Numbered from the stretch's first letter, positions 17,588 to 28,598 are shown. The stretch is 64,000 nt of DNA from Oscillospiraceae bacterium (GCA_017937195.1 JAGBEA010000042.1:1-64000); one strand, 5' to 3'. Made by a program: numbers and translations. The notes: generated by a model from the letters alone, not told the origin.

Positions 17588-18294
17588 TCTTCCAGTATCT
17601 GCCGCAGATGGGCAAGCCCACGCCGTTCCAACCGCGACACCTGCACCTGCGATACCTGCAGAATACGCGCCGTCTGTTCCTGCGTCAAGGCCTTGAAAAA
17701 GCGCAGCAGGATCGTCATCTTCTCCCGCTCCGGAAGCGCATCGATCGCTTCCCGCAGCGCGATTTTTTCAATCATATTTTCTTCCGGCGCTTCTGTGCCC
17801 AAAGTGGACTCCAGTGTCAATCCGTCCGCCGTTTCCTGCTGCAGCGACTCCGGTGCGCCGGTTGCCAGTTCAATACTGGCGATCTCCTCAACTGTCAATC
17901 CCGTTTCTGCTGCCAGTTCCGACACCTTGGGATCTCTTCCCAGCTGTTGGCGCAGCCGTTCCCGAACACCCCACAGCATTTGCCCCTTTTCGCGGATGCT
18001 TCTGCCTACCTTGATTGCCCCATCATCGCGCAAAAAGCGACGGATCTCCCCTGCGATCTTGGGCACGGCATAGGTGGAAAACTGTGTTCCATATGTGAGG
18101 TCGAATCCCTTTACAGCCTTTATAAATCCTATGCATCCAAGCTGGTACAAGTCGTCAATTTCTACTCCGCAGCCGTAGTAGCGTTTGACGATTGACCAGA
18201 TCAGTCCTGCATTCTCCGTCAGCACCTGCTGGCAGGCATCATCGTCGCCGTTCTGCGCCCGATCCAGCAGCGTAAACAACTCCACACTACTCAT
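17584..18294 (-). CDS. sigF: sporulation sigma factor sigma-F
   Basis: Sigma-70 family factor of 236 residues, the first forespore-specific sigma factor. Region 2 has DLYQLGCIGFIKAVKGFDL and the -10-binding FSTYAVPKIAGEIRR; region 4 has LQVSQVQVSRLERRGLAHL. SigF and SigG are similar in sequence, but the operon order spoIIAA-spoIIAB-sigF identifies it. The ATG overlaps the spoIIAB stop by four bases. Confidence 0.96.
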   Translation of the reverse strand: MSSVELFTLLDRAQNGDDDACQQVLTENAGLIWSIVKRYYGCGVEIDDLYQLGCIGFIKAVKGFDLTYGTQFSTYAVPKIAGEIRRFLRDDGAIKVGRSIREKGQMLWGVRERLRQQLGRDPKVSELAAETGLTVEEIASIELATGAPESLQQETADGLTLESTLGTEAPEENMIEKIALREAIDALPEREKMTILLRFFKALTQEQTARILQVSQVQVSRLERRGLAHLRQILEE

Positions 18295-18734
18295 CTTCTG
18301 CTTGTGATGCGCTGGGAAATCCGCTTTCGCATTGTCACGCTTGTCCCCTTCATCGGCGCAGATTTGACGGTCAGCCGGTCAGTGAAACTCTCCATAATGG
18401 TAAAGCCCATTCCGCTGCGTTCCTCGCCGCCGGTGGTAAACAGCGGCTGACGCGCCTGCTGTACGTTCTCGATGCCACAGCCCCAATCGCGGATCGTCAG
18501 TTCCAGCACATTGTCGCTCAAAATCTTCATTTTCATCACGATCTTGCCGATTCTGTCCGGATACGCGTGGACGATTGCATTGGTCACCGCCTCGCTGACC
18601 GCAGTTTTGATATCCCCCAATTCGTCCAACGTGGGATCCAGTTGCGCCGCAAAGGCTGCCGCTGCCATCCGCGCAAAGCCTTCGTTGCTGCTGCGGCTCA
18701 AAAATTCCAGCGTGACATAGTTTTCCGCTCTCAT
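18291..18734 (-). CDS. spoIIAB: anti-sigma F factor SpoIIAB
   Basis: GHKL-fold serine kinase of 147 residues that holds sigma-F inactive and phosphorylates SpoIIAA. The N box (SEAVTNAIVHAYP), the G1-type RDWGCGIENV and the G2 region (GGEERSGMGFTIM) are present. The start has AAGGAGG. It lies between spoIIAA and sigF. Confidence 0.96.
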   Translation of the reverse strand: MRAENYVTLEFLSRSSNEGFARMAAAAFAAQLDPTLDELGDIKTAVSEAVTNAIVHAYPDRIGKIVMKMKILSDNVLELTIRDWGCGIENVQQARQPLFTTGGEERSGMGFTIMESFTDRLTVKSAPMKGTSVTMRKRISQRITSRR

Positions 18735-18747
18735 ATGTATTCCTCCT

Positions 18748-19053
18748 TTATTCCATTTCTACGATACGGCTGATCCCTGCCGCTTCAAATACGCGTTTTG
18801 GCTGCGCTGTGATCTTACGCAGCTTCACTGTGCCGCCCAGTTCCTTCATCCGCTGTTTGGTTCGCAAAACCACAGCGATCCCGGAACTGTCCATAAATGT
18901 GACGCCACTGAAATCCAACACCAATTGCAGCGGTAACAGTCCCTCGATTTCTCTTTCAATCTTTGCCATTAATCCTTTTGCGCCGTGGTGATCCAGTTCT
19001 CCTATGAGCCGGATCTCCGCACAGCGATTCTCATTTGTCACTTTTATCTCCAT
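18748..19053 (-). CDS. spoIIAA: anti-sigma F antagonist SpoIIAA
   Basis: A 101-residue STAS-domain protein. When unphosphorylated it binds SpoIIAB and releases sigma-F. The phosphorylated serine lies in the conserved DFSGVTFMDSSGIAV loop near residue 58. The start has AAAGGAG nine bases upstream. It is the first gene of the spoIIA operon. Confidence 0.95.
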   Translation of the reverse strand: MEIKVTNENRCAEIRLIGELDHHGAKGLMAKIEREIEGLLPLQLVLDFSGVTFMDSSGIAVVLRTKQRMKELGGTVKLRKITAQPKRVFEAAGISRIVEME

Positions 19054-19072
19054 AGCCTGCGCTCCTTTGGCA

Positions 19073-19112
19073 AAAAAATAATCACCGCAGATCAGTGATC
19101 TACGGTGATTAT
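19073..19112 (-). terminator. Rho-independent terminator of valS
   Basis: On the minus strand a long stem (19080-19094 with about 19096-19110, one mismatch) is followed by seven T residues (plus-strand A run 19072-19078). It ends valS transcription, and its 5' arm abuts the candidate spoIIA -10. Confidence 0.85.
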
Positions 19113-19142
19113 ATTTTATATGTGTATTAACTTTCTGTCGAA
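19113..19142 (-). promoter_or_regulatory. candidate spoIIA promoter with Spo0A box
   Basis: On the minus strand TCGACA (19136-19141) and TAAAAT (19113-19118) are 17 bases apart. The -35 overlaps a perfect Spo0A box, TGTCGAA on the plus strand at 19136-19142. In Bacillus spoIIA is sigma-H- and Spo0A-dependent with 0A boxes near the -35; I do not see a clear sigma-H -10 here, so which sigma factor is used is open. Confidence 0.5.
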
Positions 19143-19164
19143 ATCCGCCCGGGGGATCGGAAAA

Positions 19165-21798
19165 TCAGGCTTTCATTGCCGCAGCGGACTCATCCAGCTT
19201 GGCGATCAGTGCACGGCACTTGTCTGCCTTCTCACGCTCGGCATTGACGACGGCCTCGGGTGCGCGGGAAACGAAGCTCTCGTTAGCCAGTTTCTTCTCG
19301 ATGCGCTCCAGGTTCTCCTGCGCCTTGGCACGCTCCTTAGCGATGCGTTCCAGCTCCTTCTCAAAGTCCACCAACTCTGCCAAAGGCATATACACATTGG
19401 CATTGTGGGTAACCACGGTGACCATACCGGCCAAATCGGCAGGCGCAGTTTCCGTAACGGTCACATCGCTGCCGTAAGCCATTCTGGTAATGAAATGCTT
19501 GCCCTCTTCATAGTTTTCAGGTGTAGAGGTGACGATGATCATCTGTGCCTTCTTGGAAGGAGGCACATTCATCTCGGCGCGGCGGGCACGTACGGCGGAG
19601 ATGGCATCTTTCACAGCTTCCATAGCGTTGGCATCTGCCTTGAAGTTCAGTGCCTCGCTGTACTCCGGCCACTGGGCACGGATCAGATACTCACCCTCGT
19701 GGGGCAGAGCCTGCCAGATCTCCTCGGTGATGAAGGGCATAAAGGGATGCAGCAGCTCCAGAATACGCAGCAGTACGTAGCAAAGCACATTCTGCGCAGC
19801 CAGATTGGCTTCCTTGTCCTCGCCGTTCAGACGGGTCTTGGTCAGCTCGATATACCAGTCGCAGTAGGTGTCCCAAATGAAGTCGTAGATCTTGGCAGAA
19901 GCGACGCCCAGCTCATAGGCCTCCAGATTGTCGGTGACCTCGCGAATCAGGTCGTTCAGCTTGGACAGAACCCACTTGTCCTCCAGTTCCAGCTTCTTGG
20001 GCAGCTCCACTTTGTCGATGGTCAGGTTCATCATCACGAAACGGGATGCGTTCCAGATCTTGTTGGCAAAGTTTCGCATTGCCTCGCACTTCTCCACAAA
20101 GAAACGCATATCGTTACCGGGGCTGTTACCGGTGATCAGGTTGAAACGCAGTGCGTCGGCGCCGAACTTGTCCGCCATCTCCAGAGGATCAATACCATTG
20201 CCCAGAGACTTGGACATCTTACGACCCTTATCATCGCGCACCAGACCGTGGATAAAGACGGTCTTGAAGGGTTCCTTCTTCATCTGCTCCATACCGGAGA
20301 AGATCATACGGGCAACCCAGAAGAAGATGATGTCATAACCGGTGACCAGCACAGAGGTGGGATACCAGTAGTTCAGGTCAGCAGCTTCCTTGTCGGGCCA
20401 GCCCATAGTGGAGAAGGGCCACAGAGCGGAAGAGAACCAAGTGTCCAGCACATCCTCGTCACGGGTCAGGCTGGTGCAGCCGCACTTGCAGCACTTGGTA
20501 GGATCTTCGCGGCTGACATTGATTTGGCCGCACTCATCGCAGTACCAAGCGGGGATCTGGTGACCCCACCACAGCTGACGGGAAATACACCAATCGTGGA
20601 CGTTCTCCATCCAGTTGGTATAGGTCTTGGTAAAACGCTCAGGCACAAACTTGATGGTGCCGTCGTTGACCACACGGATCGCATCCTCGGCCAGAGGCTT
20701 CATCTTCACGAACCACTGTGCACTGATCAGCGGCTCCACATCGTTGTGGCAGCGATAGCAGGTGCCAACGTTGTGGGAATAGGGCTCGGTCTTGACCAGA
20801 TAGCCCTCTGCCTCCAGATCTGCCACGATGGCTTTGCGGCACTCGTAGCGATCCATACCATTATATTTACCGCCGTTTTCGTTGATCGTACCGTCATCGT
20901 TGATCACACGCAGCACTTCCAGACCGTGACGCAGACCCACCTCGAAGTCGTTGGGATCGTGAGCGGGGGTCATCTTCACCGCGCCGGTACCAAAGCCGAT
21001 CTCGCAGTACTCATCACCCACGATGGGGATCTCGCGGTTCATAATGGGCAGGATGCAGGTCTTGCCGATCAGATGCTTGAACTTCTCATCCTCGGGGTTA
21101 ACAGCCACACCGGTATCGCCCATCATGGTCTCGGGACGGGTGGTCGCCACCACGATGTCGCCGCTGCCATCGGACAGAGGATAGCGGATGTGCCACAGAT
21201 TACCGGGCTTATCCACATACTCCACCTCTGCGTCGGACAGAGCAGTCAGACAGTTGGGGCACCAGTTGATGATGCGGCTGCCCTTATAAATGAGACCCTT
21301 GTCATACAGATCACAGAAGGTCTCACGCACAGCCTTGGAGCAACCCTCGTCCATCGTGAAACGGGAGCGATCCCAATCGCAGGAGGAGCCCATCTTCTTC
21401 TGCTGCTCCACGATGCGGTTACCGAACTTCTCTTTCCATTCCCAAACACGCTCCAGGAACTTTTCGCGACCCAGATCGTAGCGGGTCAGTCCCTCCTCGT
21501 TGCGCAGGTTCTCCTCCACCTTGATCTGGGTAGCGATACCTGCGTGGTCGGTGCCGGGCAGCCACAGTGCCTCATAGCCCTGCATACGCTTAAAGCGGAT
21601 CAGAATATCCTGCAGCGTGGCGTCCATCGCGTGACCCATATGCAGCTGACCGGTCACGTTGGGGGGCGGCATTACGATAGAGAAGGGCTTCTTCTTGGGA
21701 TCGGGCTCTGCTTTGAAGCAGCCGCCTTCCATCCACATATCATAGATGCGAGGCTCCACATCCCGGGGATCATACACTTTGGGTAACTCTTTACGCAT
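19165..21798 (-). CDS. valS: valyl-tRNA synthetase
   Basis: Class I synthetase of 877 residues. [16 protein letters not shown] holds the HIGH motif, TDHAGIATQ is typical of ValS, and KMSKSLGN is the KMSKS loop. The editing domain carries [15 protein letters not shown]. The C-terminal coiled-coil arm ([19 protein letters not shown] and onward) is the ValS tRNA-binding arm. The start at 21798 has AAGGAG; the 26 codons upstream in frame are part of the T-box leader. Expression is controlled by the T-box. Confidence 0.97.
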   Translation of the reverse strand: MRKELPKVYDPRDVEPRIYDMWMEGGCFKAEPDPKKKPFSIVMPPPNVTGQLHMGHAMDATLQDILIRFKRMQGYEALWLPGTDHAGIATQIKVEENLRNEEGLTRYDLGREKFLERVWEWKEKFGNRIVEQQKKMGSSCDWDRSRFTMDEGCSKAVRETFCDLYDKGLIYKGSRIINWCPNCLTALSDAEVEYVDKPGNLWHIRYPLSDGSGDIVVATTRPETMMGDTGVAVNPEDEKFKHLIGKTCILPIMNREIPIVGDEYCEIGFGTGAVKMTPAHDPNDFEVGLRHGLEVLRVINDDGTINENGGKYNGMDRYECRKAIVADLEAEGYLVKTEPYSHNVGTCYRCHNDVEPLISAQWFVKMKPLAEDAIRVVNDGTIKFVPERFTKTYTNWMENVHDWCISRQLWWGHQIPAWYCDECGQINVSREDPTKCCKCGCTSLTRDEDVLDTWFSSALWPFSTMGWPDKEAADLNYWYPTSVLVTGYDIIFFWVARMIFSGMEQMKKEPFKTVFIHGLVRDDKGRKMSKSLGNGIDPLEMADKFGADALRFNLITGNSPGNDMRFFVEKCEAMRNFANKIWNASRFVMMNLTIDKVELPKKLELEDKWVLSKLNDLIREVTDNLEAYELGVASAKIYDFIWDTYCDWYIELTKTRLNGEDKEANLAAQNVLCYVLLRILELLHPFMPFITEEIWQALPHEGEYLIRAQWPEYSEALNFKADANAMEAVKDAISAVRARRAEMNVPPSKKAQMIIVTSTPENYEEGKHFITRMAYGSDVTVTETAPADLAGMVTVVTHNANVYMPLAELVDFEKELERIAKERAKAQENLERIEKKLANESFVSRAPEAVVNAEREKADKCRALIAKLDESAAAMKA

Positions 21799-21833
21799 AT
21801 CGTTTCTCCTTTTTCCGGATAATTTGGCAAAAC

Positions 21834-22092
21834 AAAAAGTCCGCTCCGTTTTGCCTTTGCAAAACAGGGCGAACATCAGTCCGTGGTACCACCTGTATTC
21901 GGGAAAACTCCCGCACTTATGCGGTCATCGACCGCCGCCCGATAACGGAGGCATCCGTTGAGCTTACTGTAATGTTCAGCCCAAAGCTCCGGGACGACTT
22001 GGGCGGCGCTTCACGGGAGCTTGCACCGACCGCTCTCTCTCTTTGCATCCGCAAACCGCTTACTGCTTCCCTTCACAGCCACTTTCATATGC
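21834..22092 (-). ncRNA. T-box riboswitch leader of valS
   Basis: The leader reads uncharged tRNA to allow valS transcription. Seen on the minus strand: an AGTA/GAAC specifier-loop pair, the distal AGAGAG...GGTCGGTGCAA elements of stem I, the T-box AGGTGGTACCACGG (21881-21893), and a terminator (stem within 21840-21875, U run 21834-21838) that competes with the antiterminator. The triplet after GAAC is AUU, not a clear valine codon; see findings. Upstream of the promoter, 22128-22265 holds nothing I can identify. Confidence 0.9.
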
Positions 22093-22098
22093 CATAAT

Positions 22099-22127
22099 AG
22101 TATAATTCATCTATCCGATATTGTCAA
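22099..22127 (-). promoter_or_regulatory. sigma-A promoter of the valS T-box transcript
   Basis: Minus-strand TTGACA (22122-22127), a 17-base spacer and TATACT (22099-22104). Transcription would start near 22092, giving a leader of about 290 bases. Confidence 0.85.
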
Positions 22128-22265
22128 GTCTGCCTGCTGTATCTCCTTTTGCTTGCAGACTGGCGAATATTCTCTTTGTCAATCGAGCCGTTGCGATTTA
22201 TGTATATACTTCTCTCCGCCACTTTGACGAAGATCGGTAAACAAGAGTGCCGTTTTCTACCTTAC

Positions 22266-22299
22266 AAAAGCGTCCGCTGCACTTGCAGCGGACGCTTTT
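22266..22299 (-). terminator. terminator of the murD-barstar operon
   Basis: A 15-bp perfect stem (22266-22280 with 22285-22299) with a four-base loop and flanking A and T runs, 13 bases after the barstar stop. Confidence 0.88.
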
Positions 22300-22312
22300 C
22301 TTTGTTTCTTAA

Positions 22313-22570
22313 TTAGTCGATTGCTTTCATCGTCAGATGCTCATTTTCCCACACGGCATCCAGAATCACACGGCGCACCTTAGCGGCATAGCCCTCATCC
22401 GGCCAGCCGATCAGCACCAGCTGCGTATCCTCCTGCACGCAGGTCAAACAGTCATACAGCGCATCCAGATTGCCGCCGTACCATTCCGGCAGCTGCAGCG
22501 CTTCCTGCAGCGTCTTGTGCAGCTGCTCACGTTCCAGCGCCTCGCTGCCCTTCAGTTCGATCACTTTCAT
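22313..22570 (-). CDS. barstar-family ribonuclease inhibitor
   Basis: An 85-residue barstar homologue. The inhibitory helix region LPEWYGGNLDALYDCLT corresponds to barstar, with Asp36 and Asp40 in the places of barstar Asp35 and Asp39, which plug the barnase active site. It is cytoplasmic. Its ATG overlaps the stop of the barnase-like gene by four bases, so toxin and inhibitor are made together. In Bacillus the two genes are unlinked, so this coupled pair is a cleaner immunity arrangement. Confidence 0.92.
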   Translation of the reverse strand: MKVIELKGSEALEREQLHKTLQEALQLPEWYGGNLDALYDCLTCVQEDTQLVLIGWPDEGYAAKVRRVILDAVWENEHLTMKAID

Positions 22571-23097
22571 TGCACAGCACGCTCCATCATCTCGTATTCA
22601 TCGGTAAACCAGATGTTGGTAAAGCTCTCATAATGATCCTCTGTGTAGTAAATGTAACCATCGCTGGAAAAGACAATGCGCTTGGCACCGCGTTTTTGAC
22701 CCATTGTGTCAATATCGCATTCTGTGTATGTCACGCCTTTGGTCTCCGGCAAAATACCCTCATAGTTGCCAAACCGGTCACCACCGATACAGCAGCCGGG
22801 GGCGTAAGGTTCCAGCGCTCCGCCGGACCACCCCAGATTCTGCGCCTCTTTCTTGGTAATGAAGTTGTCGGGCAGCTCACCGTACACCCACAGATACAGC
22901 GCCACATCTTCCTTCGTTGTATAGCTGCCGTTTTCATCCGGCAGATCCACATCGTCGGCATCCACCTGATTGTTCGTATTCTGCGAAATATCCTGCCCGC
23001 TGTCCGGCACATCTGCTCCGCCGAATACCGCGCGGAATACATACAAACCTGCCAACAGAACCGCTACCAGCAGCACAAGGGAGATCAGTTTCTTCAT
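22567..23097 (-). CDS. barnase-type guanyl ribonuclease, exported or membrane-anchored
   Basis: A 176-residue protein: an N-terminal signal or anchor (residues 4-25), an acidic, Asn/Gln-rich linker (about 28-57), then a complete barnase domain. The domain follows barnase closely (LPDNFITKKEAQNLGW, GGDRFGNYEG, DHYESF). The catalytic set is present: Glu126 (barnase Glu73), Arg136 and Arg140 (Arg83, Arg87) and His155 (His102). It should cleave RNA after guanine outside the cell. Its start overlaps the amylase stop, and the barstar gene follows. It could be a secreted nutrient RNase or an antagonistic toxin. Confidence 0.9.
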   Translation of the reverse strand: MKKLISLVLLVAVLLAGLYVFRAVFGGADVPDSGQDISQNTNNQVDADDVDLPDENGSYTTKEDVALYLWVYGELPDNFITKKEAQNLGWSGGALEPYAPGCCIGGDRFGNYEGILPETKGVTYTECDIDTMGQKRGAKRIVFSSDGYIYYTEDHYESFTNIWFTDEYEMMERAVQ

Positions 23098-24380
23098 ACT
23101 GCCGCGCTCCTTTCGATGATCACAGGGCGTCCGTCACATACCAGCGTGCCACCTTCAACGACCACTTCCCTGCCGTCCACAAGATCGGTGTAACTTCCGT
23201 CGGGCAGATCCACAGCCACCGTGCCGCTCTCGCCCTTCATACTGAATACAGCACGAATGCTCTTTTGCGGCGTGTCATACGCGCCCAACAGCAACGTGCC
23301 GCTGCACGATACACGGTAATCGCCGTCCACCGGCAGCTTGCGCTTCATGCCGCGCAGCTGCTGAAGGTAAGGCTGCCAATCCTTCTGCGCGTCGGCAAAG
23401 CAATCTTCCTTCTCAAAAAGTGAGATCTGCTTTTTCGGCGCAAACTCCGTTCCGCTGTAAAGCATGGTGGTTCCCCGCTCAAAATAGCTGAAGGCGAACC
23501 AGTTCTGCATCTCCCGTTCATTGGAAATACGGCTTGCAAAGCGGGGCTGATCGTGGTTTTCCAGGCAGCGCAGCTTCACATAATTAGTCTGATAGGCGGC
23601 ATCCTGATAATGCAGAAGCCGCGCATAATCCTCCAGCGTACTTTCGCCGCTGAAACAGCCGTCAAATGTGGTCCACACATCGTAGGGATAGGTCATATCA
23701 AACGCCTCGTACAGCTCCGCATCTGATGCGCAGTATTCACACATCCGACGCATAGCGCGGATATGCTCGGCAAACACGCTTTCCGCCAGCCAGATACAGC
23801 CGGGACGAACCTGCTCTACCTGCTGCCGTGCCTGCACCCAGAATTCTACCGGCACCATACTGGCCACATCACAGCGGAATCCATCCACGATCTGCGCCCA
23901 TTGCACCAAGGTATCGATCTGATACTGCCACAGTTCGCGGTTACTGTAGTCCAGATCCACGACGTCCCACCACTCCTCTACGTGACGGCTGGGTCTTCCC
24001 TCACTGTCACGGAAAAAGTATTCGGGATGCTCTGCCGCCAGCACGGAATCAGGCGAGGTATGGTTGTACACCACATCAATGATGCACTTCATCCCGCGGC
24101 GGTGGATCTCCTCCACCAAATGTTGAAAATCCTCCATTGTGCCGTACTCGGGATTGATGCCACGGTAGTCACGGATGGCGTAGGGGCTGCCCAAAGTGCC
24201 TTTGCGCGCCGTTTCGCCAATGGGATGAATGGGCATCAGCCAGATGATATCCGTCCCCAGTGCGGCGATGCGGTCCAGATCCGCTTCCAAGGCGCGGAAC
24301 GTGCCTTCTTTCGTATGATTGCGCACGAATACGGAATACATCAGCATTCCGCGCAGTGCGATGTCTGTCTGTTTTGCCAT
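23094..24380 (-). CDS. alpha-amylase family (GH13) glycosidase, cytoplasmic
   Basis: A 428-residue GH13 enzyme without a signal peptide, so an intracellular alpha-glucan or maltodextrin hydrolase is likely. Visible motifs are DVVYNHTSPDS (region I), GFRCDVAS with the nucleophile Asp, IWLAESVF with the acid/base Glu, and ENHDQPR (region IV). The short C-terminal beta domain follows directly. It lies nine bases after ligA and overlaps the barnase-like gene. The exact substrate cannot be read from sequence. Confidence 0.9.
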   Translation of the reverse strand: MAKQTDIALRGMLMYSVFVRNHTKEGTFRALEADLDRIAALGTDIIWLMPIHPIGETARKGTLGSPYAIRDYRGINPEYGTMEDFQHLVEEIHRRGMKCIIDVVYNHTSPDSVLAAEHPEYFFRDSEGRPSRHVEEWWDVVDLDYSNRELWQYQIDTLVQWAQIVDGFRCDVASMVPVEFWVQARQQVEQVRPGCIWLAESVFAEHIRAMRRMCEYCASDAELYEAFDMTYPYDVWTTFDGCFSGESTLEDYARLLHYQDAAYQTNYVKLRCLENHDQPRFASRISNEREMQNWFAFSYFERGTTMLYSGTEFAPKKQISLFEKEDCFADAQKDWQPYLQQLRGMKRKLPVDGDYRVSCSGTLLLGAYDTPQKSIRAVFSMKGESGTVAVDLPDGSYTDLVDGREVVVEGGTLVCDGRPVIIERSAAV

Positions 24381-24389
24381 AAATACTCC

Positions 24390-26372
<1,983 letters not shown>

Positions 26373-27068
26373 CTATCCATTGTTTAATATGTAATCTTCC
26401 GCGTAATCGTCGATCGTAGCGGGGGATGTGTTGAAATTGGTATATGTCTGGGGCACACTGCCCACGATCACTGTTTCTGCCACAGAAATCTCATTGGTTA
26501 CCTTAGTGGATGCGCGAAAACCCGGCAGCAAAATGCTCATATTCACATTCACATCCAGCAGGATCTGATGCCGCGTCTGGTTGATCCCCGCCGAGGTAAA
26601 GGTGTTGCGGAAGCTTGCTGTGGTAGATCCCACCGTCTGCATCCTGATCTTGATGGCAGGACCTCTGCCCGCCAGCAGCGATGAGCCGCTCAAAGTTCCC
26701 AACGGGATGGATAGCTCTGTAGTGGAAACCTCCGATAAGCGCAGCAGAATATCGTCTGCGATCCGCGCCTGCAAACGGTTGAACGCCGCCATATTGCTCT
26801 TCAGCGCCGTCACGCGGCCCTCACTGTCCTTTTCGAAATCCACCAGCATACTGTAGTCGATCTCGCCGTTTTCAATGGCCTCATTCACCGCTGCAACCAC
26901 CACGCGATTCACGGTGTTGGATACGCGTGCCGTGGCCAGACTGACCAGAATCGGCTCCATATGAATGATGGCCACCAGTGCGATACCGGTCAGCAGCAGC
27001 GTCATCGCAACGATCCACACCAACACCCGCTGCTTCAGCGACAGCCGGATATACCGCAGTTTCCGCAC
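26373..27068 (-). CDS. yunB: sporulation protein YunB
   Basis: A 231-residue YunB-type protein with one N-terminal membrane segment (about residues 12-33) and an outer domain (VSNTVNRVVVAAVNEAI, PLGTLSGSSLL, INQTRHQILLDVNV). In Bacillus it is a mother-cell (sigma-E) gene needed for normal spore formation or germination. The GTG at 27068 was chosen because AGGAGG lies eight bases before it; the GTG three codons earlier is too close. A CATACACT element upstream fits sigma-E control independent of murD. Confidence 0.9.
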   Translation of the reverse strand: MRKLRYIRLSLKQRVLVWIVAMTLLLTGIALVAIIHMEPILVSLATARVSNTVNRVVVAAVNEAIENGEIDYSMLVDFEKDSEGRVTALKSNMAAFNRLQARIADDILLRLSEVSTTELSIPLGTLSGSSLLAGRGPAIKIRMQTVGSTTASFRNTFTSAGINQTRHQILLDVNVNMSILLPGFRASTKVTNEISVAETVIVGSVPQTYTNFNTSPATIDDYAEDYILNNG

Positions 27069-27087
27069 AGCACACACCTCCTTTTTC

Positions 27088-27116
27088 AGTGTATGCCCTG
27101 CGCAGTTGTTTTGTTA
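27088..27116 (-). promoter_or_regulatory. sigma-E-like promoter of yunB
   Basis: Minus-strand CATACACT (27088-27095) fits the sigma-E -10 at all eight positions. A -35-like TAACAAA (27110-27116, four of seven consensus bases) is 14 bases upstream and overlaps the murD stop. YunB is in the sigma-E regulon of Bacillus, which supports the call. Confidence 0.5.
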
Positions 27117-28496
27117 CTCCCAGCTGTTGACGATTGCCTTGTAGGTCTTTCCGCGCTCCATAAAGTTCTTGAACTGGTCAAATGCCGCGCAGGCAGGCGA
27201 CAGCGTCACCACGTCGCCCTCCTCCGCTCTGTCGCGGGCGGTCTCCACCGCCTTTTGGAAGGGCGAAACCATCAAAATCTCCGGCTTGCCGGGCTGATAC
27301 TCCGGCGCATTCACCACTGCATCACGGATCTTTTCCGCCGTTGCGCCGCAGAGAATCAGCAGCTTCACATGCTCCACCACCTCGGGGCCCAGCACATCAA
27401 AGGGGATCTTCTTGTCATAGCCGCCGGCGATGAGGATCACCTTTTCCTTGAATGAGCGAAGACCGGCAATAGTACGGCTGGGGCTGGATGCGATGGAGTC
27501 GTTATAATAACGTACGCCGCGCAGCGTGCGCACCAACTCGATACGATGCTCCACGCCGCCGAAGGTGCGGGCAAACTGACGAATGGTCTCATCCTCCACC
27601 AAGTCCTCCACCGCGGCAATGGCAGCCATATAGTTCTCCACATTGTGGATACCGGGCAGCTTGATATCCTGCACCGTCATCACAACGCTCTCCTTGCCGT
27701 TTTTACGGCGAATGATCTCATCCCCGCGCAGGAATACGCCGTTCTCCGTCTCCGCGTGGCGGGTAAAATAACGCACCTCACCCACAGCGCGGGTGCCCTG
27801 CTCACGGGTGATATCATTGTCCAGATTGAAGATGGCGATATCCGCTGCGGATTGATGGATAAAGAGATTTTCCTTGGAGGCCACATACTCCTCCATCCCC
27901 TTGTGCATATCCAGATGATTGGGGGAAAGATTGGTCACTACAGCGATGTGGGGACTTTTCTGCATCGTCATCAGCTGGAACGAAGACAGCTCCAGCACCA
28001 CGCTGTCATCAGGGTTCATTTCCCCCGCCTGCGCCAGCAGCGGATTGCCGATATTGCCGCCCACGTGTACCGTACGGCCGGCAGCGCGCAGCAGCTCCGC
28101 GATCATCGTAGTGGTGGTAGTCTTGCCGTCACTGCCGGTCACCGCAATGATGGAGCAGGGGCATACATCAAAGAACACTTCCATCTCGGAGGTGATCACG
28201 CTGCCCTGTTCTTTGGCGCGCAGCAGCTGCGGCACATCGGGACGCATACCGGGCGTGCGGAAGATCACGTCCTGATCCAAGCCCTCCAGATAGTCCTCGC
28301 CCAGCTGCAGCTTGGCGCCCTCGCGCTCCAGCTCATCAGCCAGCGCGCCCAGATCGTCGCGCTCACGCTTATCGCAGGCGGTTACATCGATCCCATTAGC
28401 CAGCAGAAGGCGCAGAAGCGGCGTATTGCTCACGCCAATACCAATCACCGCCACCGTTTTATTGCGCAGCGATCCCAAATATTCCTGAAGTGTCAT
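27114..28496 (-). CDS. murD: UDP-N-acetylmuramoylalanine-D-glutamate ligase
   Basis: MurD, 460 residues, adds D-glutamate to UDP-MurNAc-L-Ala in the cytoplasm. The ATP-binding VTGSDGKTTTTTM, the central LSSFQL and NLSPNHLDMH, and the C-terminal domain with EHRIELV and NDSIASSP are present. The ATG at 28496 has GGAGG eight bases upstream; an earlier ATG five codons upstream overlaps that site. It begins the operon murD-yunB-ligA-amylase-barnase-barstar. Confidence 0.96.
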   Translation of the reverse strand: MTLQEYLGSLRNKTVAVIGIGVSNTPLLRLLLANGIDVTACDKRERDDLGALADELEREGAKLQLGEDYLEGLDQDVIFRTPGMRPDVPQLLRAKEQGSVITSEMEVFFDVCPCSIIAVTGSDGKTTTTTMIAELLRAAGRTVHVGGNIGNPLLAQAGEMNPDDSVVLELSSFQLMTMQKSPHIAVVTNLSPNHLDMHKGMEEYVASKENLFIHQSAADIAIFNLDNDITREQGTRAVGEVRYFTRHAETENGVFLRGDEIIRRKNGKESVVMTVQDIKLPGIHNVENYMAAIAAVEDLVEDETIRQFARTFGGVEHRIELVRTLRGVRYYNDSIASSPSRTIAGLRSFKEKVILIAGGYDKKIPFDVLGPEVVEHVKLLILCGATAEKIRDAVVNAPEYQPGKPEILMVSPFQKAVETARDRAEEGDVVTLSPACAAFDQFKNFMERGKTYKAIVNSWE

Positions 28497-28538
28497 ATTG
28501 TTATCCTCCATTGTGGAAATCGTTTTTATACATCATAT

Positions 28539-28567
28539 ATTATACTCCAACTTCCCCGCCAGTTCAA
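28539..28567 (-). promoter_or_regulatory. sigma-A promoter of the murD operon
   Basis: Minus-strand TTGAAC (28562-28567), 17 bases, then a perfect TATAAT (28539-28544). Confidence 0.82.
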
Positions 28568-28598
28568 TGAGATTCCAAGAAAAACCGTTTTGTAAGCG

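Noticed and set aside
19105..21786. 893-codon plus-strand open frame
   Set aside because: Exact antisense of valS, no family features and no ribosome binding site.
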